Origin: Corynebacterium amycolatum SK46
GTDB lineage: Bacteria > Actinomycetota > Actinomycetes > Mycobacteriales > Mycobacteriaceae
Length of the DNA: 64,000 nt
Assembly: GCF_000173655.1 (NCBI RefSeq)
Contig: NZ_ABZU01000007.1
Location: forward strand, 62,001-126,000
Direction of reading: 5' to 3'
Below are positions 18,258 to 27,031 of the stretch, piece after piece. Under the pieces are notes generated by a model that did not search any database, was not told the origin of the DNA, and was given only the letters and a program-made list of their open reading frames with translations. The number at the start of each line of letters is the position of its first letter. The first letter of the stretch is position 1. The translations under genes were made by a program, and so were the position numbers.

Positions 18258-19751
18258 ATGGATTGGTTGATGGGTACCTTCCCGTGGCTGGTGGAGGACT
18301 TAACGTGGTGGCAAGTACTATTTTTCGCACTCGACTACACGATTAAGTTCATTGCGATTGGATGGGTGCCGGAAAACCGAAGTCCATCGGCTTCGACGGC
18401 GTGGCTGCTGCTGATTCTGCTTATTCCATTTATCGGCCTACCTCTGTTCCTCTTCCTGGGCTCGCAGCAGATTACGGGCCGTCGACATAAGGTACAGGCA
18501 CTGGCACAGGAGCTCATTGCGGAACGTACCGAGCATCTGCCCGACGTACCGGACGATGCCGAGATAGAAGATGATGTTGTCAACGTACTCAAGCTCTCGC
18601 GCCAGCTCACGGGAATGCCGGCAATTGCCAGCGCGGAAAAGGGACTTTTCACCGAATTCGATGCCTCTATTGACCGCATGATTGAAACCATCGATGCGGC
18701 CCAGAAATCAATCCACGTGCAGTCCTACATCTTTGCACTGGATTCCAGCACGGAGCCTTTCATACAGGCTCTCGAGCGCGCGAACGACAGGGGACTAGAT
18801 GTCAAGGTACTGGTCGATCCGATCGGTTCATGGAAGTACCCCGGCTACTACAAGCTGAAAAAGCGCCTGGACCAGGCTAAAATCTCCTGGCACCCGATGC
18901 TGCCCGTGAGCCTACTGAAGCTCACCTGGCGCCGCCTGGATCTGCGTAATCACCGCAAGCTCGTAGTTATTGATGGCGACATTGTATTCATGGGCTCGCA
19001 GAACTTGATTGAGCCCGAATATCAGAAGAAAAAGAACCATAAGATTGGCCGTCGCTGGGTGGACACGTGGATTGAGCTCGAGGGCGATATTGCGCTGGCC
19101 TTCGACGCAATTTTTGCGGTCGACTGGACCAGCGAGCTATACAAGACCCCAGACGCCACCAGGGACTATTCCCTCCACAACACCGAAGTCAACGACAACT
19201 ACAACGTTGTCCAGGTGCTGCCGTCGGGTCCGGGCTTCAGCACGGAGCCGAACCTGCGCGTTTTCAATAACATGATCTACCAGGCGCACGAACGAATTAT
19301 CGCCGTCAGCCCGTACTTCGTCCCGGACGAGTCCATGCTGATGGCGCTGACCTCCGCCGCATATGGAGGCATCGATGTCCAACTCTACGTCAACGAAGAG
19401 TCCGATCAGTTCATGGTTGGCCACGCGCAGCAGTCCTACTACCAGGCACTGCTAACCGCTGGCGTGAAGATTTACCGCTATCCGGCACCTGCGGTCCTGC
19501 ACTCCAAGTTCATGGTTATCGACGACCGCATGGCCATGTTCGGCTCCTCCAATCTGGATATGCGCTCGTTCGGCCTCAACTACGAGATCACGCTTCTTTC
19601 CGCCGCCGGTTCCATCGTGGACAAACTGATTACGCTTGCCGACGAGTACCGCGACAAATCCCTCCTGCTCACCCAGGAGGAATGGAATGACCGGCCCCTT
19701 CGCCAGCGCTACCTGGACTCTGTTTTCCGCTTGACCTCGGCGCTGCAATAG
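18258..19751 (+). CDS. cls: Cardiolipin synthase, phospholipase D family
   Basis: Makes cardiolipin at the cytoplasmic membrane by joining phosphatidyl groups. It is 497 residues: two N-terminal membrane segments (about 15-35 and 48-70, the PLD nuclease N-terminal type), then two HKD catalytic motifs. The first is HRKLVVIDGD near residue 235, the second HSKFMVIDDRMAMFGSSN near 415. Length and layout are normal for bacterial Cls. The start is taken from the leaderless promoter. A downstream hairpin belongs to the opposing tRNA transcript. Confidence 0.92.
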   Translation: MDWLMGTFPWLVEDLTWWQVLFFALDYTIKFIAIGWVPENRSPSASTAWLLLILLIPFIGLPLFLFLGSQQITGRRHKVQALAQELIAERTEHLPDVPDDAEIEDDVVNVLKLSRQLTGMPAIASAEKGLFTEFDASIDRMIETIDAAQKSIHVQSYIFALDSSTEPFIQALERANDRGLDVKVLVDPIGSWKYPGYYKLKKRLDQAKISWHPMLPVSLLKLTWRRLDLRNHRKLVVIDGDIVFMGSQNLIEPEYQKKKNHKIGRRWVDTWIELEGDIALAFDAIFAVDWTSELYKTPDATRDYSLHNTEVNDNYNVVQVLPSGPGFSTEPNLRVFNNMIYQAHERIIAVSPYFVPDESMLMALTSAAYGGIDVQLYVNEESDQFMVGHAQQSYYQALLTAGVKIYRYPAPAVLHSKFMVIDDRMAMFGSSNLDMRSFGLNYEITLLSAAGSIVDKLITLADEYRDKSLLLTQEEWNDRPLRQRYLDSVFRLTSALQ

Positions 19752-19780
19752 GGCAGAGCCATTGGTCCGACAGACAAAGC

Positions 19781-19821
19781 AAAAATCCCGAGATCTGCAT
19801 TTACTGCAGTTTCTCGGGATT
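19781..19821 (-). terminator. Terminator of the tRNA-Leu transcript
   Basis: A ten-base perfect outer stem (AATCCCGAGA/TCTCGGGATT) encloses a smaller TGCA hairpin. Read on the reverse strand it ends in a T5 run. It lies 8 bases beyond the tRNA 3' end, and may also stop readthrough from cls. Confidence 0.8.
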
Positions 19822-19828
19822 CATCTTG

Positions 19829-19914
19829 TGTCCGGAGGGGGACTTGAACCCCCACGCCCGTTAATAGGGCACTAGCACCTCAAGCTAGCGCGTCTGCCAT
19901 TCCGCCACCCGGAC
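19829..19914 (-). tRNA. tRNA-Leu, anticodon GAG
   Basis: An 86-base class II tRNA read on the reverse strand. The acceptor stem pairs GTCCGGG with TCCGGAC. The anticodon stem pairs CTAGC with GCTAG around the loop TTGAGGT, giving anticodon GAG (reads CUC and CUU). A long variable arm (GCCC...GGGC) and a T arm with GTTCAAG are present. CCA is not encoded (ACA follows). No integrase or repeat of the 3' end is seen nearby. Confidence 0.95.
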
Positions 19915-20140
19915 CGGGTAGGAAGCACTTCCGTGCTGACCTGTGATACTGTATCCCGACTACATAATGAAACACAAATTGGCAGGTCAGCGGGGCATTG
20001 GCACGCCAAACCTGGGTGTAATTACATCAGCGGTGTTAGCCCCGCACCCGACTTGGATTCGCGCTGAGAATCAGGCCCTGCAGATAGGCAGTCTGGTGAA
20101 GTCCCTGCAGCGCGCTCATAAAGTAGGCACACTGGTATTT

Positions 20141-20737
20141 ATGACTACGAATTCCAACGACACTGCAAACGACACCGCAAGCAAAACTACAAACAACACT
20201 GCAAATGCTCCGGTTTTCCCGGGCCCGGATCCGTACGCACCGCTGAAGGATTTGCCGACCTTCGAGCTGTCCTCACCAGATATCAAGGATGGCGAGAAGA
20301 TTGCGGATGAATTCCGCGCTCCGTCGAATGTGTCGCCGCAACTGGATTGGGCAAATCTGCCGGAGGGCACTAAGTCCATTGCCGTGACCTGCTTCGATCC
20401 GGACGCCCCGACTGCGTCGGGCTTCTGGCACTGGGCTGTCTTCAACATTCCAGCGACCGAAAAGGGTCTACCACAGGGAGCTGGCTCCGAAGACGGCTCT
20501 AAGCTGCCAGAAGGCGCTATCCAGCTTGTTGGTGACTCGGGCATGCGTGGTCACTACGGAGCTAACCCACCGGCGCAGCATGCCCCACACCGTTACATGT
20601 ATGCGGTGCACGCGGTCGACGTCGAGAAGCTCGATGTTCCGGAAGATGCGACGCCAACTGTGCTTGGCTTCAATCTGTACTTCCACTCGATTGCGCGTGC
20701 CATCATCACGCCGTGGTGGGAGAACGTCGGGGAGTAG
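20141..20737 (+). CDS. YbhB/YbcL-family (PEBP-like) protein
   Basis: A 198-residue protein of the phosphatidylethanolamine-binding-protein superfamily. The signature FDPDAPTASGFWHWAVFNIP and the later GHYGANPP...HRYMYAVHA form the anion-binding pocket in known members. The open frame extends to 19943, but those residues overlap the tRNA promoter region. The ATG at 20141 begins a Thr/Asn-rich stretch before the fold. Bacterial members have no settled function. No signal peptide is seen, so it is probably cytoplasmic. Confidence 0.85.
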   Translation: MTTNSNDTANDTASKTTNNTANAPVFPGPDPYAPLKDLPTFELSSPDIKDGEKIADEFRAPSNVSPQLDWANLPEGTKSIAVTCFDPDAPTASGFWHWAVFNIPATEKGLPQGAGSEDGSKLPEGAIQLVGDSGMRGHYGANPPAQHAPHRYMYAVHAVDVEKLDVPEDATPTVLGFNLYFHSIARAIITPWWENVGE

Positions 20738-20875
20738 GGACACGCCGCCCACACGGGCAACTCAACCGGCCGGGCACGATACTCATACAGAAACCCCCGG
20801 GGCCAGCGCCTTCATGGCCGCAGGACCCGGGGTCACGTGTTTGTTGGGTTAGGAAGCCTCAACCGCTCTCAGCAA

Positions 20876-21976
20876 TTAACCCCGCCACGGCAGACCACAG
20901 CCGACAGCCTCAGAAATGGAATAGAAGCCCTGAGCTCGAATCTGGCGAGCCAACCCTTGGTGAATGTCACGAATCCAGTCTGGACCGCCATAAATCAACG
21001 GTGTGTAGCCCTGCAGCAGGGAAGCGCCGTTGGCAATCCGCTGCCACGCCTGCTCAGCAGTTTCAATGCCGCCGACACTGATGAGAACTAGTTTGTCTCC
21101 GACGCGCTCGTGCAGCAGCTTCAGCACCTCTAGTGACCGAGCTGCCACAGGAGCGCCCGAGACTCCACCGGCCCCCATCTCCGCGACTTCATCCGCGGGC
21201 GTACGCAGGCCTTCGCGAGAAATGGTGGTGTTGGTGGCCACAATGCCTGCCAGCCCAAGGTCAACAGCCAGGTCAGCAACTGCGATGACATCATCGTCGG
21301 AGAGATCAGGAGCGATCTTGACCAGCACCGGCGAGTCGGTCTCCTCAGTCACCGCTGCCAGAATCGGGCGCAGGGACTCCACCGCCTGAAGGTCGCGCAG
21401 ACCCGGCGTGTTCGGTGAGGAGACATTGACAACAACGTAGTCCGCTAAGCCGCCGAGCTGGCTGGCCGATTCTCGATAGTCATCGACGGCCTCTTCCAGC
21501 GGAGTCACCTTGGTTTTGCCAATGTTGATACCGATGACGTCGTCACTGCGACGCGCCCGCAAGTTCTCCGCTACAGCAGCTGCACCGGGGTTGTTGAAAC
21601 CCATGCGGTTCAAAATGGCGCGGTCTTCCTTCAGGCGGAACAGACGCGGGCGATCATTGCCCGGCTGCGGCTTGGCAGTCACGGTTCCCAGTTCCGCGTA
21701 GCCAAAACCGATTGGCCCCCAGCAATCCGGAGCAATAGCAGCCTTGTCGAAGCCCGCGGCGAGCCCCAGCGGACGCGGGAAGTCCACACCGAACACGGTT
21801 TGTCGCAGCACAGCATCGTCAACAACGAGTAGCTTGCTTATCGCCCGCTGAAGACTCTCCGACTTCTGCAGCCCCTTCAGTGTCTTCGAGATGGCCTCGT
21901 GAATCTGCTCCGGCGGGACCTGGAACATTGCCTTTAGCGCGAGTTGATAGGACTTGGCGCGAAGTTTCGAAGGCAT
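20876..21976 (-). CDS. pyrD: Dihydroorotate dehydrogenase, quinone type (class 2)
   Basis: Oxidises dihydroorotate to orotate in pyrimidine synthesis, passing electrons to membrane quinone. It is 366 residues, with the N-terminal helical membrane-association extension of class 2 enzymes (about 1-55), then the FMN barrel. Visible landmarks are [32 protein letters not shown] with the catalytic Ser, and the FMN-phosphate region [12 protein letters not shown]. Its ATG directly abuts the TAG stop of the lipoprotein gene upstream, so the two form an operon. A CCCCGGG/CCCGGGG inverted repeat at about 20793-20835 lies beyond its stop. Confidence 0.95.
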   Translation of the reverse strand: MPSKLRAKSYQLALKAMFQVPPEQIHEAISKTLKGLQKSESLQRAISKLLVVDDAVLRQTVFGVDFPRPLGLAAGFDKAAIAPDCWGPIGFGYAELGTVTAKPQPGNDRPRLFRLKEDRAILNRMGFNNPGAAAVAENLRARRSDDVIGINIGKTKVTPLEEAVDDYRESASQLGGLADYVVVNVSSPNTPGLRDLQAVESLRPILAAVTEETDSPVLVKIAPDLSDDDVIAVADLAVDLGLAGIVATNTTISREGLRTPADEVAEMGAGGVSGAPVAARSLEVLKLLHERVGDKLVLISVGGIETAEQAWQRIANGASLLQGYTPLIYGGPDWIRDIHQGLARQIRAQGFYSISEAVGCGLPWRG

Positions 21977-23140
21977 CTACTTAGTCTCTCCCTCGGAGTC
22001 GTCTGCTCCCTTGGTGTCACCTGCACCGGTCGGTAGTTTATCGGCTGGTTCCCGGACCGACATCTCCTCACGGATCTTCTCTGCATCCTGCTTGAAATCA
22101 GCAATTGCCTTATCGACGTCCGCGGAGTCAAAAATCTGGGCCCCGTCACCGGTAGCCGAGAAGATGCCAATCTGGCCATCCTCGGTGGCAACAACCGACT
22201 GTGGATCTGCAACCGTGTTGATGTCCGCGACCTTGACTGGGGTACCCGAGCTGATGTCGTAACCAGTCAGCTTGTTCACCTTCGTCGAAGTCACCCAGAC
22301 AATTCCGCGCGATTCATCGACCGCTACCGCCCACGGAGCCTCCGGGGCCGGAGCTGCCTGATGGAGGCGAATGATGTCAGTGGCAGTGTAAATAAGCAGC
22401 TGGTTGCCCTTGGTGTCTGCGGCAGCGATGACATGGTCACCGGAAGCTACCTTGCCGACGCCGATACCTGCACGCAGCGCAGAGCCAGCGCGAGACTCAT
22501 CGAGCTTGAGCTCATGCACCGAAGTCTCCGGACGATTGACCTCTAGCAGCTTGACGTCCGCGTCATTGTCCGCTTTGGGAATCTCAACGAGCTGCGACCC
22601 GTTATTGGCAGCCTTGAAGTCACTGGCCAACTCGCCATCAGCGCCGAACACATCGACGACATTGCTATCCGCATGGGCACCGATGATGCGACCGCCCTCC
22701 AGGCCAACTGCGGCGGAGTAGTTGGTGCCACGGCCGACAACAGCCGTTTCCGTAGCCTGGTCAGTAATGACGTGGATGCCATCTTCACACGGCAGCAGAG
22801 CATTAGGGCCGCCCGGCGCGAGCTCGCCACACTTCGCGTCCAGCTTCATTGAACGTTCGATTGGGTTATTCAGCGGACCGGCAAAGATCTTATCCCCGGC
22901 TTTCAGGACAACTCGGTCGCCGACAAGCACGGCATCAGTGATGCCCTCATCAATCTTCTTGGCTTTCCCGATAGCAGTATCGGGAGCAGCGGGTGAAGCG
23001 GCCGGCACTGGCGTGGCGTTGCCCATTCCGGCATCGATGTCTCCTTCCACATCGGAGGAGCATCCAGCCAGGACCACTGCGCTAGCGGAAAGCCCCGCTA
23101 GAAGGGAGGTTATGACACGTCGACGACTGTTTTCACTCAC
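21977..23140 (-). CDS. Secreted lipoprotein with beta-propeller-like repeats
   Basis: A 387-residue predicted lipoprotein: signal peptide with twin arginines (RRRVITSLLAGLSASAVVLAGC) ending in the lipobox LAGC, with Cys26 as the modified residue. The body alternates short strands with Gly and Asp-rich turns in a way typical of six- or seven-bladed propellers (GIVWVTSTKVNKLTGYD, GDHVIAAADTKGNQLLIY). It ends in an acidic tail (GADDSEGETK). It is immediately upstream of pyrD and cotranscribed. Function unknown; a link to pyrimidine synthesis is not implied by the sequence. Confidence 0.8.
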   Translation of the reverse strand: MSENSRRRVITSLLAGLSASAVVLAGCSSDVEGDIDAGMGNATPVPAASPAAPDTAIGKAKKIDEGITDAVLVGDRVVLKAGDKIFAGPLNNPIERSMKLDAKCGELAPGGPNALLPCEDGIHVITDQATETAVVGRGTNYSAAVGLEGGRIIGAHADSNVVDVFGADGELASDFKAANNGSQLVEIPKADNDADVKLLEVNRPETSVHELKLDESRAGSALRAGIGVGKVASGDHVIAAADTKGNQLLIYTATDIIRLHQAAPAPEAPWAVAVDESRGIVWVTSTKVNKLTGYDISSGTPVKVADINTVADPQSVVATEDGQIGIFSATGDGAQIFDSADVDKAIADFKQDAEKIREEMSVREPADKLPTGAGDTKGADDSEGETK

Positions 23141-23202
23141 GCTATAGAAACTACCACCCCGGCCGGACTACTTTGTGGACGCCTCCAGCCGTGGGAAGTT
23201 CT

Positions 23203-23240
23203 CGCATTCGTTGCTCCTTATAAGCCCTTATAAGAATGCG
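23203..23240. repeat. Nested inverted repeat with two CTTATAAG palindromes
   Basis: Arms CGCATTC (23203-23209) and GAATGCG (23234-23240) enclose two adjacent copies of the palindrome CTTATAAG (23217-23224 and 23227-23234). The element lies between the aldo/keto reductase stop and the lipoprotein start, both reading leftwards, so it is a candidate operator or promoter for lipoprotein-pyrD. Confidence 0.4.
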
Positions 23241-23248
23241 GTTACTGA

Positions 23249-24184
23249 TTACAGCGTGACGTCGTCAAGCGCGTTGCAAATCTGCGGTGGCAGCGTGAGT
23301 TGTTCGGCGGTGAGGTTTTCGCGTAGTTGAGCGCGGTCTCGAGCGCCAACGAGGATCGAGGTGACGCCCGGCCGATCGCGCGCCCAGGAAATCGCTGCGA
23401 CGGCAGCACTGACGCCGAGCCCCTTGGCTGCGGTGGTCAGCGCGCCTGCGACCGTGACGCCGCGCGTATCGAGGTAGTCCTGTACCTCTGCGTCGGCATG
23501 TTCGGAAGCAGCGCGGGAATCCTCGGGAATGATGTGCTGGTATTTGGCGGTCAACACACCTTGGGCCAGTGGGGCGCCACCGATAAAGCCGAGCCCCAAA
23601 TGCTCACAGGCGGGCAGCAGTTCGGCCTCAGGGCTTCGCTGCAGCAGCGAGTACTCATGCTGTGCGAACACCGGGGCGATTCGATCCGCGGCGGCATGCG
23701 TCACCGCCGCCTGCCAACCGCTGTATCCACGCAGTCCGGCGTAACGTACTTTCCCCGTGCGCACAGCCCATTCCAGGGTGTCGGCGACCTCTTCCGGCGG
23801 GGTTAGCCCGTCCCAGTAGCCGGGCGACCACAGATCAATGTGTTCGACGCCGAGGCGTCCGAGCGTTTCATCGAGGTCCTTTTGCAATGTTTTACGCGAG
23901 CAGTCCACGCGCCTGCCGACGGGTCGCTCGGGGTGTATGCCAGATGCGACCGAGAGCACCAATTCGTCGGCAACGCCGCGCTTTGCGATGACTGCACCCA
24001 GCATGTCGGCAACAGTGTCGCCGCCGTGGAGTGGGGAAGCGTCGACAAGGTTGCCTCCGGCGTCGAGGAAGTCCGTCAGGATGCGTCCGGCTTCGTCTTG
24101 CCTGGTACCCGCACCCCAGGTGGCCGTACCCAGCCCCACGGCGGAGACGCGTAAACCGCTGTTGCCCAGAATTCGTTGTTGCAC
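23249..24184 (-). CDS. Aldo/keto reductase
   Basis: An NAD(P)H-dependent reductase of 311 residues with the TIM-barrel pattern of the aldo/keto reductase superfamily. It starts with [21 protein letters not shown] and carries the active-site region [11 protein letters not shown], where the usual catalytic Tyr of the D-x-x-x-Y motif is replaced (DASPLHG). This deviation could alter or abolish normal activity. [14 protein letters not shown] near the C-terminus is the cofactor-phosphate site. The GTG start at 24184 is divergent from uppP. Substrate unknown. Confidence 0.85.
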   Translation of the reverse strand: MQQRILGNSGLRVSAVGLGTATWGAGTRQDEAGRILTDFLDAGGNLVDASPLHGGDTVADMLGAVIAKRGVADELVLSVASGIHPERPVGRRVDCSRKTLQKDLDETLGRLGVEHIDLWSPGYWDGLTPPEEVADTLEWAVRTGKVRYAGLRGYSGWQAAVTHAAADRIAPVFAQHEYSLLQRSPEAELLPACEHLGLGFIGGAPLAQGVLTAKYQHIIPEDSRAASEHADAEVQDYLDTRGVTVAGALTTAAKGLGVSAAVAAISWARDRPGVTSILVGARDRAQLRENLTAEQLTLPPQICNALDDVTL

Positions 24185-24316
24185 GATTTTTACTTTAGGA
24201 CACCCGTGTGCGGTCGCGGGAAAAGTTCCACGCGAGAGGTCTCGCTATCGCCGCACCGAAACCTCGCTATAGCCACAACACAAACCGGACGAGTAGCCTA
24301 TACACCCGTGACTATC

Positions 24317-25198
24317 ATGACGACACTAAGCGCCTCAGCGGATACCGCTGCCGATACCGCCGGCACCGGTATGACCTGGGCGCAGACGATCATCCTGTCC
24401 GTAGTGCAAGGTCTGACGGAATTTCTCCCAGTGAGTTCCTCGGGGCACCTTCGGATTGTCTCCGAGCTGCTGTGGGGCCAGGACGCCGGCGCATCCTTCA
24501 CCGCTGTGGTGCAGCTTGGCACCGAATTGGCTGTGTTGGTGTTCTTCGCCAAGGATATCTGGCAGATCCTCACTGGCTGGTTTGCCGGTCTGTTCAATAA
24601 GGAAGCCCGCGGTTTCAACTACCGCATGGGCTGGATGGTGATTGTCGGTACGCTGCCGATTGCCATCATCGGCGTGCTGGGGAAGGACCTCATCCGCGAT
24701 AACCTGCGCAATCTCTGGATTACAGCCGCTGTGTTGGTGCTTTTCTCCTTCGTCTTTATCGCCGCAGAGAAGTTCGGCCGTCGTGAGCGCAATTATGAAG
24801 AGCTGACCATGCGAGATGCCATCGTCATGGGTTTCGCGCAGTGTCTGGCGCTCATTCCGGGTGTGTCACGCTCGGGCGGTACGGTGTCTGCCGGCCTGTT
24901 CTTGCACTTGGATCGAGAGGTTGCAACGCGATTTTCCTTCCTGCTGGCTATCCCCGCTGTTTTCGCTGCTGGAATTTTTTCGCTTCCAGACGCGTTTGAC
25001 CCTGCGGCGGGACAGGCCGCTAGTGGTGCGCAATTGGCCATCGGTACGCTGATTGCCTTCGTCGTCGGTTATGCGTCTATCGCATGGTTGCTGAAGTTTG
25101 TGTCGAACCACTCCTTCGCTTGGTTCGCCGCGTACCGCATCCCGGTCGGTTTGATTGTTATGGTGTTGCTCGGCTTCGGCACGATTAACGCTGTTTAG
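24317..25198 (+). CDS. uppP: Undecaprenyl-diphosphatase (BacA/UppP)
   Basis: Integral membrane phosphatase that recycles undecaprenyl diphosphate for cell-wall synthesis and confers bacitracin tolerance. It is 293 residues from the ATG at 24317; a GTG at 24308 is also possible, and the longer frame from 24176 overlaps the divergent reductase. The two family signatures are complete: [14 protein letters not shown] with its essential Glu and Ser, and PGVSRSGGT with the catalytic Arg. About eight hydrophobic segments follow. mshC starts 18 bases after the stop. Confidence 0.95.
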   Translation: MTTLSASADTAADTAGTGMTWAQTIILSVVQGLTEFLPVSSSGHLRIVSELLWGQDAGASFTAVVQLGTELAVLVFFAKDIWQILTGWFAGLFNKEARGFNYRMGWMVIVGTLPIAIIGVLGKDLIRDNLRNLWITAAVLVLFSFVFIAAEKFGRRERNYEELTMRDAIVMGFAQCLALIPGVSRSGGTVSAGLFLHLDREVATRFSFLLAIPAVFAAGIFSLPDAFDPAAGQAASGAQLAIGTLIAFVVGYASIAWLLKFVSNHSFAWFAAYRIPVGLIVMVLLGFGTINAV

Positions 25199-25216
25199 TG
25201 AGGTAGTGAGTATTTA

Positions 25217-26572
25217 ATGCATTCGTGGCCCCAACCACAGGTTCCCAGTCTCGGCGATGCGCGCTTCGATGTGTTCAACCGCGCCAGCAATACAGGTAAG
25301 GCGCATTCGCTTGACGACGAAAGCTCAACATCGGTACCCCTACGCCTCTACGACACCGCGGATCAGAAGGTCTCCCAAGTGGAAGCGGGACCGGAGGCGA
25401 CCATGTACGTGTGTGGCATCACGCCCTATGACGCCACACACCTGGGACACGCAGCAACCTACCTCACCTTTGATCTGATTTACCGTCAGCTGCTGGACAA
25501 TGGACACTCGGTGCATTACGTCCAGAACATCACCGATGTCGATGACCCGTTGTTCGAACGTGCGGAGCGCGATGGGGTGGACTGGCGCGAGCTGGGCACC
25601 TCGCAGATCGATTTGTTCCGCTCGGATATGGAAAACCTGTCGGTGATTCCACCGCGCGACTACATCGGCGCCATGGAGTCCGTCGACGAGGTCGTGGACA
25701 TGGTCGAGAAGCTCTTGGAAAATGGCTCGGCCTACCAGCTCACCAATGACGAGTACCCGGACGTGTACTTCCGCAAGAGTGCCACCGAGAACTTCGGTTA
25801 CGAGTCCAATTACTCGGCAGAGCAGATGGCGGAGTTCTTTGCGGAGCGCGGTGGCGACCCGGATCGCCCGGGCAAGGAGAACCCGCTGGACGCGCTGGTG
25901 TGGCGTGCCGCTCGCCCCGGGGAGCCAAGCTGGGAGGCTCCTTTTGGTGCGGGCCGACCGGGTTGGCACATTGAGTGCTCGGCGATTGCCACCAACCGCC
26001 TGGGGAAGAGCTTCGACATTCAGGGCGGTGGCTCGGATCTCGCGTTCCCGCACCATGAGTTCTCGGCGGCTCACGCTGAAGCCGCTACTGGCTGTGCCCG
26101 TATGGCTCGCCACTATGTTCACGCTGGCATGATTGCGCTCGATGGCGTCAAGATGTCCAAGTCGCTGGGCAACCTGGTGTTTGTCTCCAAGCTGGTGGCC
26201 GCCGGAGTGGATCCGAGTGCTATTCGCATTGGCGTGTTCGCCAGCCACTACCGCTCTGATCGCGATTGGTCGGACGAGGTGCTGGAGGCAGCCAAGGCAC
26301 GTCTCGAGGCCTGGCGTGCGGCTTGCGAATCTACTAAGACTGCCACCGATGAGAAGGCTGTACGCGAAGCAGCGGCACTGGTTGCCGATGTGCGCGCAAG
26401 CCTGGCCAATGACCTGGATACGCCGGCTGCTCTGGCCGCTATCGATGCCTGGGCTGTGGAGTGTTCCTCGGCTACTGGCAACAAGGCTGATGCTGGCACG
26501 GTAACTAGCGCAGCTGGCGCCGGAGAATTCGTTGCCGCCGCGCTGGACGCGCTGCTGGGCGTTAAAATTTGA
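25217..26572 (+). CDS. mshC: MshC, cysteine:glucosaminyl-inositol ligase
   Basis: Adds L-cysteine to GlcN-inositol with ATP, the penultimate step of mycothiol synthesis. It is 451 residues, related to cysteinyl-tRNA synthetase: zinc Cys66 in [20 protein letters not shown], which also holds the HIGH-like element, and the KMSKS loop in [10 protein letters not shown]. Between the N-terminal HSWP segment and the PLRLYD strand lies an extra stretch of about 20 residues (roughly 20-40) compared with the mycobacterial enzyme as I remember it. A reverse copy of CGTCGTNAAGCG (25308-25319) sits inside that stretch. ATG at 25217 follows GAGGTAGTGAG. Confidence 0.94.
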   Translation: MHSWPQPQVPSLGDARFDVFNRASNTGKAHSLDDESSTSVPLRLYDTADQKVSQVEAGPEATMYVCGITPYDATHLGHAATYLTFDLIYRQLLDNGHSVHYVQNITDVDDPLFERAERDGVDWRELGTSQIDLFRSDMENLSVIPPRDYIGAMESVDEVVDMVEKLLENGSAYQLTNDEYPDVYFRKSATENFGYESNYSAEQMAEFFAERGGDPDRPGKENPLDALVWRAARPGEPSWEAPFGAGRPGWHIECSAIATNRLGKSFDIQGGGSDLAFPHHEFSAAHAEAATGCARMARHYVHAGMIALDGVKMSKSLGNLVFVSKLVAAGVDPSAIRIGVFASHYRSDRDWSDEVLEAAKARLEAWRAACESTKTATDEKAVREAAALVADVRASLANDLDTPAALAAIDAWAVECSSATGNKADAGTVTSAAGAGEFVAAALDALLGVKI

Positions 26573-26574
26573 CC

Positions 26575-26982
26575 ATGAGCAACTCAGATTTATCTGCTGC
26601 CGAAGTAACGAAAGAGAACATCGATAAGCTAGTTGCCGATTTGCGCATGTTTGCCACTGGCAGCTACCTGCAGCCCGAGGAACGCGAGTTCTGGGAGCCA
26701 CTTTTTGACGAAGCGGTAGCGGACCAGGTCGGGGAAGCCCTCCGCGAGGCCATCGCTGGTATTGATCAGGCGGCGGAGCTGGCCGTCGATAAGCGGGAAG
26801 AAGCCGCAACGCAGGCGGTGGAGAACTGTCTACAGCGCGTGGCTGCGATTGAGCATGAGCACGGTGGCTCGATTTTTGATGAGGAGCTCGACGAGATTCT
26901 CGCGATTATCAATTCCGCAACGAAGGCTGTCGGTTTGGACCTGCCTGCGGTGAAGGCGGAAAGCTACTTCGAGATGGAATAA
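26575..26982 (+). CDS. Small acidic helical protein, unknown
   Basis: A 135-residue, strongly acidic, probably all-helical protein with no motif I recognise. There is no signal or membrane segment. Typical stretches are FWEPLFDEAVADQVGEALRE and IFDEELDEILAIINSATKAV. The ATG at 26575 lies 3 bases after the mshC stop; an upstream TTG overlaps the stop. Tight coupling suggests production together with MshC. A regulatory or structural partner role is possible, but nothing in the sequence shows it. Confidence 0.65.
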   Translation: MSNSDLSAAEVTKENIDKLVADLRMFATGSYLQPEEREFWEPLFDEAVADQVGEALREAIAGIDQAAELAVDKREEAATQAVENCLQRVAAIEHEHGGSIFDEELDEILAIINSATKAVGLDLPAVKAESYFEME

Positions 26983-27012
26983 TCAGCCCAATTAACGGCG
27001 CGGTTATGAAAG

Positions 27013-27028
27013 TAGACTAAGGTGTCTA
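27013..27028. promoter_or_regulatory. McbR-type operator ahead of metH
   Basis: TAGAC-TAAGGT-GTCTA is a perfect match to the C. glutamicum McbR operator TAGAC-N6-GTCTA. It ends 3 bases before the metH ATG and covers its ribosome site (AAGG), so a bound repressor would block transcription across the start. McbR is the TetR-family repressor of methionine and cysteine synthesis. Confidence 0.75.
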
Positions 27029-27031
27029 TTC

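Noticed and set aside
19829..19914. tRNA-Leu as the attachment site of a genomic island
   Set aside because: No integrase, no repeat of the tRNA 3' end, and both sides hold ordinary chromosomal genes.
25340..26809. A 489-codon reverse frame opposite mshC, and similar long reverse frames opposite dop and helY
   Set aside because: Same codon-bias effect; forward genes have complete catalytic motifs.
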